DNA from: Polaromonas sp.
GTDB lineage: Bacteria > Pseudomonadota > Gammaproteobacteria > Burkholderiales > Burkholderiaceae_C
Direction: 5' to 3'
Assembly (NCBI RefSeq): GCF_029945925.1
Contig: NZ_JAQSDN010000049.1
Coordinates: 1 to 64,000, forward strand
DNA length: 64,000 bases
The translations under genes and the position numbers were made by a program. Under the pieces are notes generated by a model. The model worked only from the letters and a program-made list of their open reading frames with translations. It made no database searches and had not been told where the DNA came from. Positions within the stretch are counted from its first letter, which is position 1. Every line of letters begins with the position of its first letter. This document shows, one piece after another, positions 1-9,388 of the stretch.

Positions 1-949
1 CCTGGCGGGCGTTGTCGGCGTTTTGTTTGACGGTGCTGGTCAGCTCTTCCATCGACGCTGCGGTTTCTTCCAGGGAGCTGGCCTGCTCTTCGGTGCGGGA
101 AGAAAGATCGTGGTTGCCGGCGGCGATCTGGCTGCTTGCCGTGGCGATGGTGTCGGTGCCGCTGCGGACTTCGCCGACCACCCGAACCAGGCTGTTGCAC
201 ATTTGTTTCATGGCAAACAACAGGCTGGTTTGATCACCTGCGCGGGTCTGCACATCAATCGTCAGGTCGCCGGCAGCGATGCTGCTCGCAATAGCCACCG
301 CGTAGTCGGGCTCACCACCGAGTTGTTTCATCACATCGCGGGTCAGCCAGAAGGTGATCCCGACACCCAGCAGGATGGCCACGCCCGCCATCACCACACT
401 GATGAGCAGCATCTGTTGTGTGAACCGGCGCAGTTCTGCTTCGGTGCTTTTGGCGGCCTTGTTTTTTGCCTTGATGAACTCCTGCAGACGCCCGCGTATG
501 TCCCGCCAGACGGGTGTTTCTACGGTGTTCAGCAGGCTCTTGGCGGCATTGGAATCACTCTGGGCGAGCCCGGCAATTTGCTTCTGGAGCAGCGCCTGCT
601 TGTCACGCAGATCGCCGATCTTCTGCAGGATGCCCAAGGTGGCCCCATCCCCTTTTGAAAGGGACAGCGCCGCCTCGTAAGAGGTTTTGAATTCGTCGCT
701 CGCAGCGTCCAGGTTTTCCTGGGCCTTTTTATTCGCCGGGTCGAGCACGATATTGCGCAATGCCTGCCCCATCTGCAAGCCCTGGGCATACAGATTGCTG
801 CCGGCTTGAAGCAAGGCCTGGTCCTGCTGGAGAAAGTTCTCGAACTGGCTTTTCGCGTTCTGCATGCCCACCAGCGCCACACCAATGGCCAAGGTGAAAC
901 AGACGCAGACCAGCGCCATCACGGAAATCATCTTGGTTCGGAGTTTCAT
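1..949 (-). CDS. Methyl-accepting chemotaxis protein, 5' part (runs off the left edge)
   Basis: This is a transmembrane chemoreceptor that signals to the CheA/CheW array; only its first 316 codons are in the window. Residues about 7-28 form the first membrane helix. A periplasmic four-helix ligand domain follows, then a second membrane helix (MLLISVVMAGVAILLG), a HAMP region and the first methylation helix (SSRTEEQASSLEETAASMEE), which is the Tar-like type common in Comamonadaceae. The start at 949 is preceded by GGGAAG with good spacing. The ligand cannot be told from the sequence. The missing C-terminal part would hold the signalling hairpin. Confidence 0.93.
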   Translation of the reverse strand, partial: MKLRTKMISVMALVCVCFTLAIGVALVGMQNAKSQFENFLQQDQALLQAGSNLYAQGLQMGQALRNIVLDPANKKAQENLDAASDEFKTSYEAALSLSKGDGATLGILQKIGDLRDKQALLQKQIAGLAQSDSNAAKSLLNTVETPVWRDIRGRLQEFIKAKNKAAKSTEAELRRFTQQMLLISVVMAGVAILLGVGITFWLTRDVMKQLGGEPDYAVAIASSIAAGDLTIDVQTRAGDQTSLLFAMKQMCNSLVRVVGEVRSGTDTIATASSQIAAGNHDLSSRTEEQASSLEETAASMEELTSTVKQNADNARQ

Positions 950-1159
950 GGTGCACTTCCCTTTTTTTAATTTCACAGAAAGAGCTGTGGCGGTTCGGTG
1001 GCGGTCGATGCCATTTAAATGGTTCAATCCACCCAGGCGGGATACGCAGGACTTCAAACGCTTCGCATTCACTGGCCCCAGCAGCCGGGGCGCAAAAACC
1101 AGCCGACGCGCTGGAAGCCCCTGCTGGGGCCTTGCCGGTGCCTCTTATTGAATAACGGC
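950..1159. other. Intergenic region upstream of the chemoreceptor
   Basis: There is no convincing gene here. A 12-bp perfect palindrome, CCATTTAAATGG, lies at 1011-1022. On the minus strand its TTTAAA is followed, about 14 bases later, by ACCGAACC. This resembles a weak sigma-28 (flagellar) promoter (TAAA-N15-GCCGATAA), which would suit a chemoreceptor, but the match is only partial. Confidence 0.3.
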
Positions 1160-1450
1160 AAGTTGCGCCAAAAACTTGAGGCCAGCCTATGGGGGGCTGA
1201 TTTGTGGGAGAGCTGGACGGGGGCCGACGGCGATGTGATCATCAGCTACACCCTGCTCACGGTGAACGCCAACAGCCACGCCCTGATGAGCCGCTACCAG
1301 CAGCCCGGCAACGAAAAACGCATGCTGGCGATATTGAACGAGGGCGCTCTTGATGCCTGGCTCAGCGCCCGCCCCGAGAAAGCCAGGGAGTTCATGCGGG
1401 CTTATCCGGCCAACTGGCTGACGGCCAATCCGGTTGAGAAAAGCCGCTGA
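1160..1450 (+). pseudogene. C-terminal remnant of an SRAP/YedK (SOS-associated peptidase) protein
   Basis: The reading frame from about 1184 to the stop at 1450 reads like the last third of an SRAP/HMCES family protein. It has an LWESWTG-like turn, then SYTLLTVNANSHALMSR, an EKRMLAILNEG segment and a C-terminal tail. Family members are about 220 residues long and begin with Met-Cys-Gly-Arg, where the Cys forms the abasic-site crosslink. That N-terminus and the central domain are absent, and only about 200 bases separate the remnant from the chemoreceptor start. It is therefore a truncated gene, probably left by a rearrangement at this junction. The upstream in-frame residues do not resemble the family. 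Confidence 0.7.
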
Positions 1451-1468
1451 ACCGCGGCGGCTTCTTCT

Positions 1469-1717
1469 TCAGGGGGTGACGAACTCGTAGCTCACGCCCT
1501 CGCTCTCCACCATGTCGAGGATGTCGTTGAGCTGGTCTTCGTCCTCGGTGCTGCTCCAGGTCTCGTCGGGGTTGGTGGCAAACAGCGGCTCGATCGCGAG
1601 GTCCATGAAGCGGCCATCGGGCATCTTCAGCACCGGCGTGCCTTCGGAGGTTTCAGCCAGTTCCCAATCGTCGGGAACGGACATTTCGAGCTGGATAGTT
1701 ACGTTGAGTTTTTTCAT
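1469..1717 (-). CDS. Conserved-looking 82-residue acidic protein of unknown function
   Basis: The protein is small, soluble and acidic, with no signal peptide, membrane segment or Cys motif. The N-terminus (MKKLNVTIQLEMSVPDDWEL) suggests a beta hairpin, and the C-terminal half is rich in Asp and Glu. Its start codon overlaps the stop of the upstream NACHT gene in an ATGA arrangement. The ribosome-binding sequence (GAAGG) lies inside the NACHT coding end, so translation is likely coupled. Base composition is GC-rich like the chromosome and unlike the AT-rich NACHT gene. I do not recognise the family. It could be a resident gene that became coupled, or a partner of the NACHT protein. Confidence 0.7.
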   Translation of the reverse strand: MKKLNVTIQLEMSVPDDWELAETSEGTPVLKMPDGRFMDLAIEPLFATNPDETWSSTEDEDQLNDILDMVESEGVSYEFVTP

Positions 1718-4047
1718 GATGGGTTGCCTTCGATTCTTCTTGACTTGACGGGCTTCTCAAAAAGATCATCCAGCGTTCTGGATGCCCCCAGGCCATTTAG
1801 CAGCTTGTGATCTTTTCCTCCCGCCAAAAGCAGTTGAAGCTTTTTGTCGTGAGTTTTAAGAATTCCTAATTTTGTGAAGTCCTTGTTCGTCTCCTGCTCA
1901 AGTTTGATTGCTAATGCTACAGATAACTGTAACTTCTCGGTAGGATGGTGCTTCAACAAAAATTCGAAACCGGAGGCGTCACCGAGTTGTGCTGCATAGC
2001 ATGAAGCGAAGAAAAGTGCGATTTCTTTAATTTTTGGATCCGCAATTTCCCCGTCGATCTTTAGCAGCGTCGTAGTGATTGACTTCCTGAAATACTCGTA
2101 CTCGAAACAGTCCCGAATCAGGCGCTGGAAAAACCAAAGCAAATGCATTTCGGGGAGCTCTGCAAGCTTGGTCTTTGTATCACCGCTTCGAATGCGATTG
2201 AAGAGGTTTGCTGCATCTAGGAAGAGTTTGTATAAGTTGTCTTCAACTATTGAATAAGGGGTTTGATAGCCAGCTAAAAAATAGTCGGGCATGAAAAGAA
2301 TTTTTAACCAAGACTCAGTTTCATTTTTTGGCTCATGAGATAGCAGATCGTGAAGGTGCTGTTTGCAGTCCCCTAATAATCCAGTGTAGAAGTATTGGGG
2401 AACGACCCAGTATGGATTGAAGGAGCTCTGTATTGGTGGAGGTTTATTGTTTCGCTGAGATGAAAGAGCAAACAGAAATTCCCCAAAGGAACGATGACGA
2501 AATGAAAGAAGCTGCTGCTCTTCATCCACTATAAAAATTCCGCTTTTAAAGAACACACGTTCTTTTAATGCGTCTAGAGATACGTTTGTATTCCTGTCTT
2601 TGTGCCATTGTTCGATCAGCCCCACCGCCTCCGAATAGTTCATGTGTGGGAGCTGGTTTTCAACCATGTAAGTTGTGACAACAAGAACTACGCGCTCTGC
2701 ATCCCGATATTCTTTTTCGGTGCATCCGCCTTTATCTATATCCCATCGCCCAAGTAAATTTTCAATTGATTTGGCATATAGCTCGGTTAAGTTTGACGGC
2801 AAATCATTCGTGTTCTGAGAAATTAGTCGAGAAAGAAGCGCTGCGGCAATAGGACTTTGCGGCAGTTGCTTAAACAAGTCAGATTTCTGCAAATCCTCAA
2901 ATAGTCGTTTAGGTAGCGACATGTTTGTGCAGGCCTGCTCCACAAAATTTATGAGCTTAGATAAGCTTAACGGCTTAAGTTCGTAGCGACTTGATCCGGC
3001 GTACGCACTAGTAGGTTCATCTAGAAGCCGAAGCGGCCGTGACGTCAGCAGTAGATGAAATTTGGAGGTTGCTTTCGCTTCCTTAATCGCTGCTTGAAGA
3101 CGCTCCTGCCAGTTCGAGCCTTTTTTTATCGCTTCATCAACGCCATCGAGAACGAATAGGAATTCGGAACTGGGATAAGCTGAGATGCTGAAGTAGTCCT
3201 TTGTTTCCGCGAGTAATATTTCCGCAAGTGTTTTTCCGCCGTCAGAGAAGGCGCGAAATGAGATAAAAACTGGAATGACACCAAACTGTTTGAATCGCTC
3301 TGGAGCTGTGTAGTAAAGAGAGATTGCCCTTGCGGTTTTGGATTTTCCATATCCCATGTCACCTTCAAGAAAGCTGACGGTCTCCTTCCTGACGACTTCC
3401 TGAAAGTTAACGAGACGGGCTCTATGTGGTCTAGCGTGCCTAGAGTATGTTGGCCTGCTGAACTCTTGGATTTCTGGAGAAATATAAAAGTCTGGGCAAT
3501 TAAGACCTTTGAGCACGCTGAGTTCCGCATCTAGGTTGGTCAAACGGGTCGATAGGTCCTGCAAGTAGCTGCCGACGTTTGTTGGGACGTCATACCAGAA
3601 GTACTCGGCATACTTATCAATCAGCCCCGTTAACTTCTCACCATCTACAAATGTTATTTTTTGGGCTCGATATTTGTCTTGAATTTTGTCTTCTGCATTC
3701 CGGCTAATTGAAGACGTATTAATAACCCAAACTTCGCTAAGTCGAACCTGTGCCATTCCTCCATGCACGCTTCTTGGTTGCTGACATTCTTCGATTTGCC
3801 GCGCGACATCATCGAAGTTTTGAAGAATCTTTCCTACCTTCGCCACAATCCCAATGTGGTGGATAGTGTTAAGTGCATCATCGCGACGAGTGACGATAAA
3901 GTCAGCTCCCTTTTCGTTAGTTCCGTGCGTGTATTCAACGTGAGTTACGTCATTTATATTTCTAAGCAGGTGGCTTAAGAGGGGATGAAGCACATTCACT
4001 TCGTCAGTGATGGCGCCTACAAGAATTCTTTTTGATTCGAAGTCCAT
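1714..4047 (-). CDS. NACHT-type STAND ATPase with N-terminal nuclease-like domain (candidate anti-phage NLR-like protein)
   Basis: This 777-residue protein has three parts. Residues about 1-135 look like a PD-(D/E)XK nuclease domain of the Mrr type: Glu38, Asp49 in GADF, a VAK with Lys70, and RQIEEC with Gln84. Residues about 220-400 are a NACHT/STAND P-loop NTPase: Walker A GDMGYGKS (229-236), Walker B FLFVLDGVDE (296-305) and the sensor-like LLLTSRP (332-338). The rest is helical, without clear repeats. The start at 4047 is chosen because AAAGGGA precedes it. An upstream start at 4152 would run through the glnS terminator. The gene is markedly more AT-rich than its neighbours, which suggests transfer. 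Nuclease-STAND architectures include bacterial Avs and bNACHT defence proteins. The defence role is inference. Confidence 0.85.
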   Translation of the reverse strand: MDFESKRILVGAITDEVNVLHPLLSHLLRNINDVTHVEYTHGTNEKGADFIVTRRDDALNTIHHIGIVAKVGKILQNFDDVARQIEECQQPRSVHGGMAQVRLSEVWVINTSSISRNAEDKIQDKYRAQKITFVDGEKLTGLIDKYAEYFWYDVPTNVGSYLQDLSTRLTNLDAELSVLKGLNCPDFYISPEIQEFSRPTYSRHARPHRARLVNFQEVVRKETVSFLEGDMGYGKSKTARAISLYYTAPERFKQFGVIPVFISFRAFSDGGKTLAEILLAETKDYFSISAYPSSEFLFVLDGVDEAIKKGSNWQERLQAAIKEAKATSKFHLLLTSRPLRLLDEPTSAYAGSSRYELKPLSLSKLINFVEQACTNMSLPKRLFEDLQKSDLFKQLPQSPIAAALLSRLISQNTNDLPSNLTELYAKSIENLLGRWDIDKGGCTEKEYRDAERVVLVVTTYMVENQLPHMNYSEAVGLIEQWHKDRNTNVSLDALKERVFFKSGIFIVDEEQQLLSFRHRSFGEFLFALSSQRNNKPPPIQSSFNPYWVVPQYFYTGLLGDCKQHLHDLLSHEPKNETESWLKILFMPDYFLAGYQTPYSIVEDNLYKLFLDAANLFNRIRSGDTKTKLAELPEMHLLWFFQRLIRDCFEYEYFRKSITTTLLKIDGEIADPKIKEIALFFASCYAAQLGDASGFEFLLKHHPTEKLQLSVALAIKLEQETNKDFTKLGILKTHDKKLQLLLAGGKDHKLLNGLGASRTLDDLFEKPVKSRRIEGNPS

Positions 4048-4065
4048 GAGTTCCCTTTTATGTAG

Positions 4066-4096
4066 ACGTAAAAAAGCGCTGGTATGCAGCGCTTCT
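4066..4096 (-). terminator. Rho-independent terminator of glnS
   Basis: On the minus strand AAGCGCTG and CAGCGCTT form a perfect 8-bp stem around a 5-base loop, followed by a run of T. It lies between the glnS stop (4140) and the NACHT start (4047). It therefore separates the two transcripts and argues against a longer NACHT N-terminus. Confidence 0.85.
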
Positions 4097-4139
4097 ATCT
4101 CAAAAATCAAGCCTGAAAAAGCATGTGGCTTGGGCGCAA

Positions 4140-6236
<2,097 letters not shown>

Positions 6237-6384
6237 TTGGTTGATTCTAGGGCGTTGCCACTGGCCGGCCCAGTGGGGGCGTTACTTTTGGCTACGCTCT
6301 TCACTGTGCGTGCGGTAGGCCGTTACCCGGCTGCTGCGTTTAATACCTACATGGGCTTTTTCTGCCCAGTACAAGGAGAAAGCA

Positions 6385-6843
6385 ATGCTCAAGACAACCG
6401 TTCAAGCCGCACCGTCCCGCAAGCCGATGCTCATGGCCGGCGCCGCTGCCGCCCTTGCCATTGCGGCGATGGGGTTTGCCGGCGGTGCCCATGCCCGCAG
6501 CGACGTGCAGTTTTCCGTGGGTGTGGTGCTTCCGGGCGCGCAGATCGGCGTGACCAATGCCTACCCGGTGTATTCACAGCCGGTTTACGTGCAGCCCCAG
6601 CCCGTCTATATGCAGCCCCGTCCTGTGTATGTGCAACCTGCACCGGTGTACATGCAGCCGGCACCGGTGTATTACCAGCCGCGCCCTGTCTACGTGCAGC
6701 CCGCCCCGGTGTATTACGGTCGCCCCCATGGCTGGCACAAGCGGCATGGCCATCATGGCCGCGGTGATGATGACCGCCGCGGTGGTTATCGCCAGGGCGG
6801 TTATTACGTGCAAAACCAGGGGTCAGGCTATTACGGCCGCTGA
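6385..6843 (+). CDS. Exported protein with Pro-x-Pro-Val-Tyr repeats
   Basis: This 152-residue protein has a signal peptide (hydrophobic stretch around 16-34, probable cleavage after GGAHA). About eight repeats of the form QPxPVYVQP or QPAPVYMQP follow. The C-terminus is rich in His, Gly, Arg and Tyr (HGHHGRGDDDRRGGYRQGG). AAGGAG stands 7 bases before the start. Repeats of this kind occur in many small envelope proteins of unknown role in betaproteobacteria. The low-complexity tail suggests surface or metal contact, but no function can be assigned. A bidirectional terminator follows. Confidence 0.85.
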   Translation: MLKTTVQAAPSRKPMLMAGAAAALAIAAMGFAGGAHARSDVQFSVGVVLPGAQIGVTNAYPVYSQPVYVQPQPVYMQPRPVYVQPAPVYMQPAPVYYQPRPVYVQPAPVYYGRPHGWHKRHGHHGRGDDDRRGGYRQGGYYVQNQGSGYYGR

Positions 6844-6867
6844 ACCCGCCGCTTCCCACCCACCCAA

Positions 6868-6903
6868 AAAAAAGCCCGCAGGCTCAGGTCTGCGGGCTTT
6901 TTT
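6868..6903. terminator. Bidirectional intrinsic terminator
   Basis: AAAGCCCGCAG and CTGCGGGCTTT form an 11-bp perfect stem with an 8-base loop, with A and T runs on either side. It ends the plus-strand gene stopping at 6843 and the minus-strand gene stopping at 6941. Confidence 0.92.
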
Positions 6904-6940
6904 GTGGGCGGCCGTGGCCAAAAGTGCTGGGGGCGGCGTT

Positions 6941-7534
6941 TCAGGAGCCCCTGGCGCGCCAGAAAATATAGTCGGCCTCGTAAGGTATGGTCTTGCGCAT
7001 GCCCAGCTGCGCCGAGGTGCAGGGGGTGGTCGATACCCAGCCGCCCACGGTGCGCAGGCGCTGCACATAAGTGATGTTGTGCAAGGCTCCGGGCACGCCG
7101 GAAGAGTGGGCGTTGTAACGCTGTAGCGGCAGGTTGCTGCTGCCGTTGGGCACCTCGGAAAATTCGCGGGCCATGACGCTGGAGCCATCACGATGGACCC
7201 AGCTCGCGCGTGCACCGGGCTTGTGCATGATGGCGCCGCCGTAAGTGTCGGTCAGGTCGACGCTGGCGTTTCTCAACAGCCACTCGTATTCATAAGGTGC
7301 GCGTTTGACGGCCTGGCATTCGTACAACAGCCTGCCGTTGCTGGTGGCTTCCAGCACGGCCTGGTGACCCTCGGGCACACGAACGGCCTCGGGCAGGTCT
7401 TGCTGGGTGTTGTAAGGCTGCAGCGGGCGGTAACCGCAGGCGCCCAGCAGGGCGGCACTGCCGACAAGCACAAACAGGCTGAGGCTGCGCGACAGGCGGC
7501 TAACGGAGAAATTGCTGCGGGAGAGTGTTTTCAC
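6941..7534 (-). CDS. DUF3455 family lipoprotein
   Basis: The mature part (LPEAVRVPEGHQAVLEATS, then GRLLYEC, DTYGGAIMHKPGARASWV, IPYEADYIFW) matches the DUF3455 family of secreted proteins of unknown function. With a GTG start at 7534 the protein is 197 residues. It opens with a basic region, a hydrophobic helix and the lipobox LLGAC, so it is probably a lipoprotein. An upstream in-frame ATG near 7579 sits inside a perfect palindrome and would give an unlikely leader. A second small exported protein is encoded just upstream on the same strand. Confidence 0.8.
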   Translation of the reverse strand: MKTLSRSNFSVSRLSRSLSLFVLVGSAALLGACGYRPLQPYNTQQDLPEAVRVPEGHQAVLEATSNGRLLYECQAVKRAPYEYEWLLRNASVDLTDTYGGAIMHKPGARASWVHRDGSSVMAREFSEVPNGSSNLPLQRYNAHSSGVPGALHNITYVQRLRTVGGWVSTTPCTSAQLGMRKTIPYEADYIFWRARGS

Positions 7535-7564
7535 GAAGGTTCCGGAGTGTGAGCTTGCCCTAGT

Positions 7565-7586
7565 ACACCCCATGATCATGGGGTGT
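7565..7586. promoter_or_regulatory. 22-bp perfect palindrome, possible operator
   Basis: ACACCCCATGATCATGGGGTGT reads the same on both strands with no loop, 31 bases upstream of the GTG start of the DUF3455 gene. There is no T run, so a terminator is unlikely. A dimeric repressor or activator site is possible; no regulator is recognised. Confidence 0.5.
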
Positions 7587-7652
7587 GTCGTACGGGAAAA
7601 CCCCCGCGCGTCAGCGCGATTTGTCCTGCCCGCGACCGGCGTCAGAGGCTTT

Positions 7653-8144
7653 TCAGCCCAGGGTGCTGCAGGAAATGTCATACGCGGCCAGGGTTTTGGG
7701 CTTGGCGCCCTGGCCGGTCACGGCACTGTTGTTGCAGTTTTTCAGGGTCTTGCTGAAGCCGCCGGGTTTGGCCTGCAGGCTGTAACTGACACGGCTGAAG
7801 CCCGCCGCATCCAAGGTGAGGGTGGGGTGCATGGCCAGGACGGCGCTGCTGCGGGTTTCCTGGGCCAGGGTGGCTTTCGGTGCTGGCGTCAATTCCCAGA
7901 CCCAGGTTCCGTCGGCGCGGGCCACGCGCTGGTACAGCAGGTGATCGTCGCCCGCCAGCAAAAGGGCTTGCGCAACATCAGGCAGGGGAGCGAGCAACAC
8001 CGGCTGGTCGTAAGCGCCATACGCGCGGGGGGCGGAGGCAGGGCCTGAAAAAGCAGCGATCATGGCCGCCGTGCCGGTGACTACCAGCAAGGTCAGGCCG
8101 ATGGTCAGGCTGATCGCGCGAAACATAGGGTGCGTGTTTCTCAT
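7653..8144 (-). CDS. Exported protein of unknown function
   Basis: The protein has 163 residues with an N-terminal hydrophobic segment (FRAISLTIGLTLLVVTGTAA) that is a signal peptide or anchor. The rest is periplasmic and has two Cys near the C-terminus (LKNCNN and DISCSTLG) that could pair. AAGGAG is well placed before the ATG. The segment WVWELTPAPKATL followed by a SYSLQAKPGG-like strand suggests a beta-rich domain. I do not recognise the family. It lies 118 bases upstream of the DUF3455 gene on the same strand and may belong to the same envelope unit. Confidence 0.75.
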   Translation of the reverse strand: MRNTHPMFRAISLTIGLTLLVVTGTAAMIAAFSGPASAPRAYGAYDQPVLLAPLPDVAQALLLAGDDHLLYQRVARADGTWVWELTPAPKATLAQETRSSAVLAMHPTLTLDAAGFSRVSYSLQAKPGGFSKTLKNCNNSAVTGQGAKPKTLAAYDISCSTLG

Positions 8145-8487
8145 TTCAGGTTACTCCTTGCCGACCATCAGACCGCAGGTTCGGGCCGGGTGCTGTAGGA
8201 AGCCGCCCCTTGCGCGAGACAGCGCACAGCGCGGCGTGGAACAACGGTCTCCCATGGTTTGAGGCTTTCCCGGCTGGCAGGTGGGGATGCGTCTCATGGA
8301 AGGTCTGGTTCATTATTGGTTGGGGCTGACGACCAGTTCCGGTTGCAACAGATGTAAGCATTTGTAGGACGTCGCGCCCAGGGCCTGCGGGCCAAAAACG
8401 CGATGGCCTGAAGGCTGTCAAAGCCGGCCCCGCCAGCGCGTTGCCCGTGAATCCGCGCGGGCGGTGCAGCGGCGCGGTGTTCGATGC
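8145..8487. other. Intergenic region with no recognised gene
   Basis: These 340 bases hold no credible gene on either strand, and no tRNA or terminator was recognised. The region must contain the promoter of the exported protein at 8144. No clear -35/-10 pair was found. Confidence 0.5.
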
Positions 8488-9144
8488 TCACTGCCCGAAG
8501 CGCGGGCCGATTTTCAGGAACTCGAATTCCAGTGCGCTGCTGGTGCGCCCCAGCGCGGTATTGCGGTGAGGAAAACGGCCGTAGCGGGCAACGATGTCGC
8601 GGTGCTTGACGGCAAAGTCCAGCGAGCCCTGGGCGCTGGCGCGGTGCGCCTCGGGCACGGCCGCAGCCAGCGCGCTGAAGCGGCGCACGCCTTCTTCCTG
8701 CAGGGCCAGGTTTTCGGCGTGGGTGAGCGGCATGTACAAAAAGACGCGGCCCACCCAGGGCAGGGCCTCGTCGAGGCCCTGCGCGAGTGCTTCGCTGACC
8801 AGCCGCTGGGCCTGCTCGTCGCCGGCAAAGGCCTCGCCCTTGCCGCGAAAGATATTGCGCGGAAACTGGTCGAGCAGGATCACCAGCGCCAGCCGGCTCA
8901 GCGGCTGCGCCTCCCAGCCGGCGAGACCACCGGCCAGTGCCTGCTCGACCAGCGTGCCAAATGTCCGGCGGATTTCCTCATCGAGTTCAGGCCCGCCGTT
9001 AAACCAGCGCTTGCCCATGTCCTGGCTGGGCCAGCCCAGCGTGAGCCCGTCGCCGAGCCAGAAGTCGAGGACCAGGTCGGGCGAGGCGGAAGTCGGGAAT
9101 GGGGAGGAAGACGTGGAGGGCGTGGAAGGCGTTGAAGAGGGCAT
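8488..9144 (-). CDS. DUF924 family protein
   Basis: This 218-residue soluble protein carries the DUF924 pattern: VLDFWLGDG, then KRWFNGGPELDEEIRRTFG, RLALVILLDQFPRNIFRG, VGRVFLYMPLTHAENLALQ and a C-terminal GRFPHRNTALGR. The family folds as an all-helical TPR-like bundle of unknown function. The first 20 residues are Ser/Pro/Thr-rich and low in complexity, so the true start may be slightly further in. It stands alone, followed by a 340-base gap. Confidence 0.9.
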   Translation of the reverse strand: MPSSTPSTPSTSSSPFPTSASPDLVLDFWLGDGLTLGWPSQDMGKRWFNGGPELDEEIRRTFGTLVEQALAGGLAGWEAQPLSRLALVILLDQFPRNIFRGKGEAFAGDEQAQRLVSEALAQGLDEALPWVGRVFLYMPLTHAENLALQEEGVRRFSALAAAVPEAHRASAQGSLDFAVKHRDIVARYGRFPHRNTALGRTSSALEFEFLKIGPRFGQ

Positions 9145-9388
9145 GGGCGGCGGGTAAGGGCAGGCGGGGACGAGGTGTTGCCATGGCCCTGGACTGCTGA
9201 CTTTACATGCGGTCGTACGATAGTTTTTTTATCAAGTCAACGCAGGCCAGGACCCGGTTGACCGATCTCGTTGTGGTGCATGCCTGCCGGCCTTCGCCGC
9301 GGTGGTTGATGCCACTGGCAAGCACGCTGAATCCGCGCCGGCCGCTATGATGGCCGGGATAAAAACAGGCAAACAAGCAGGGGGTCCC

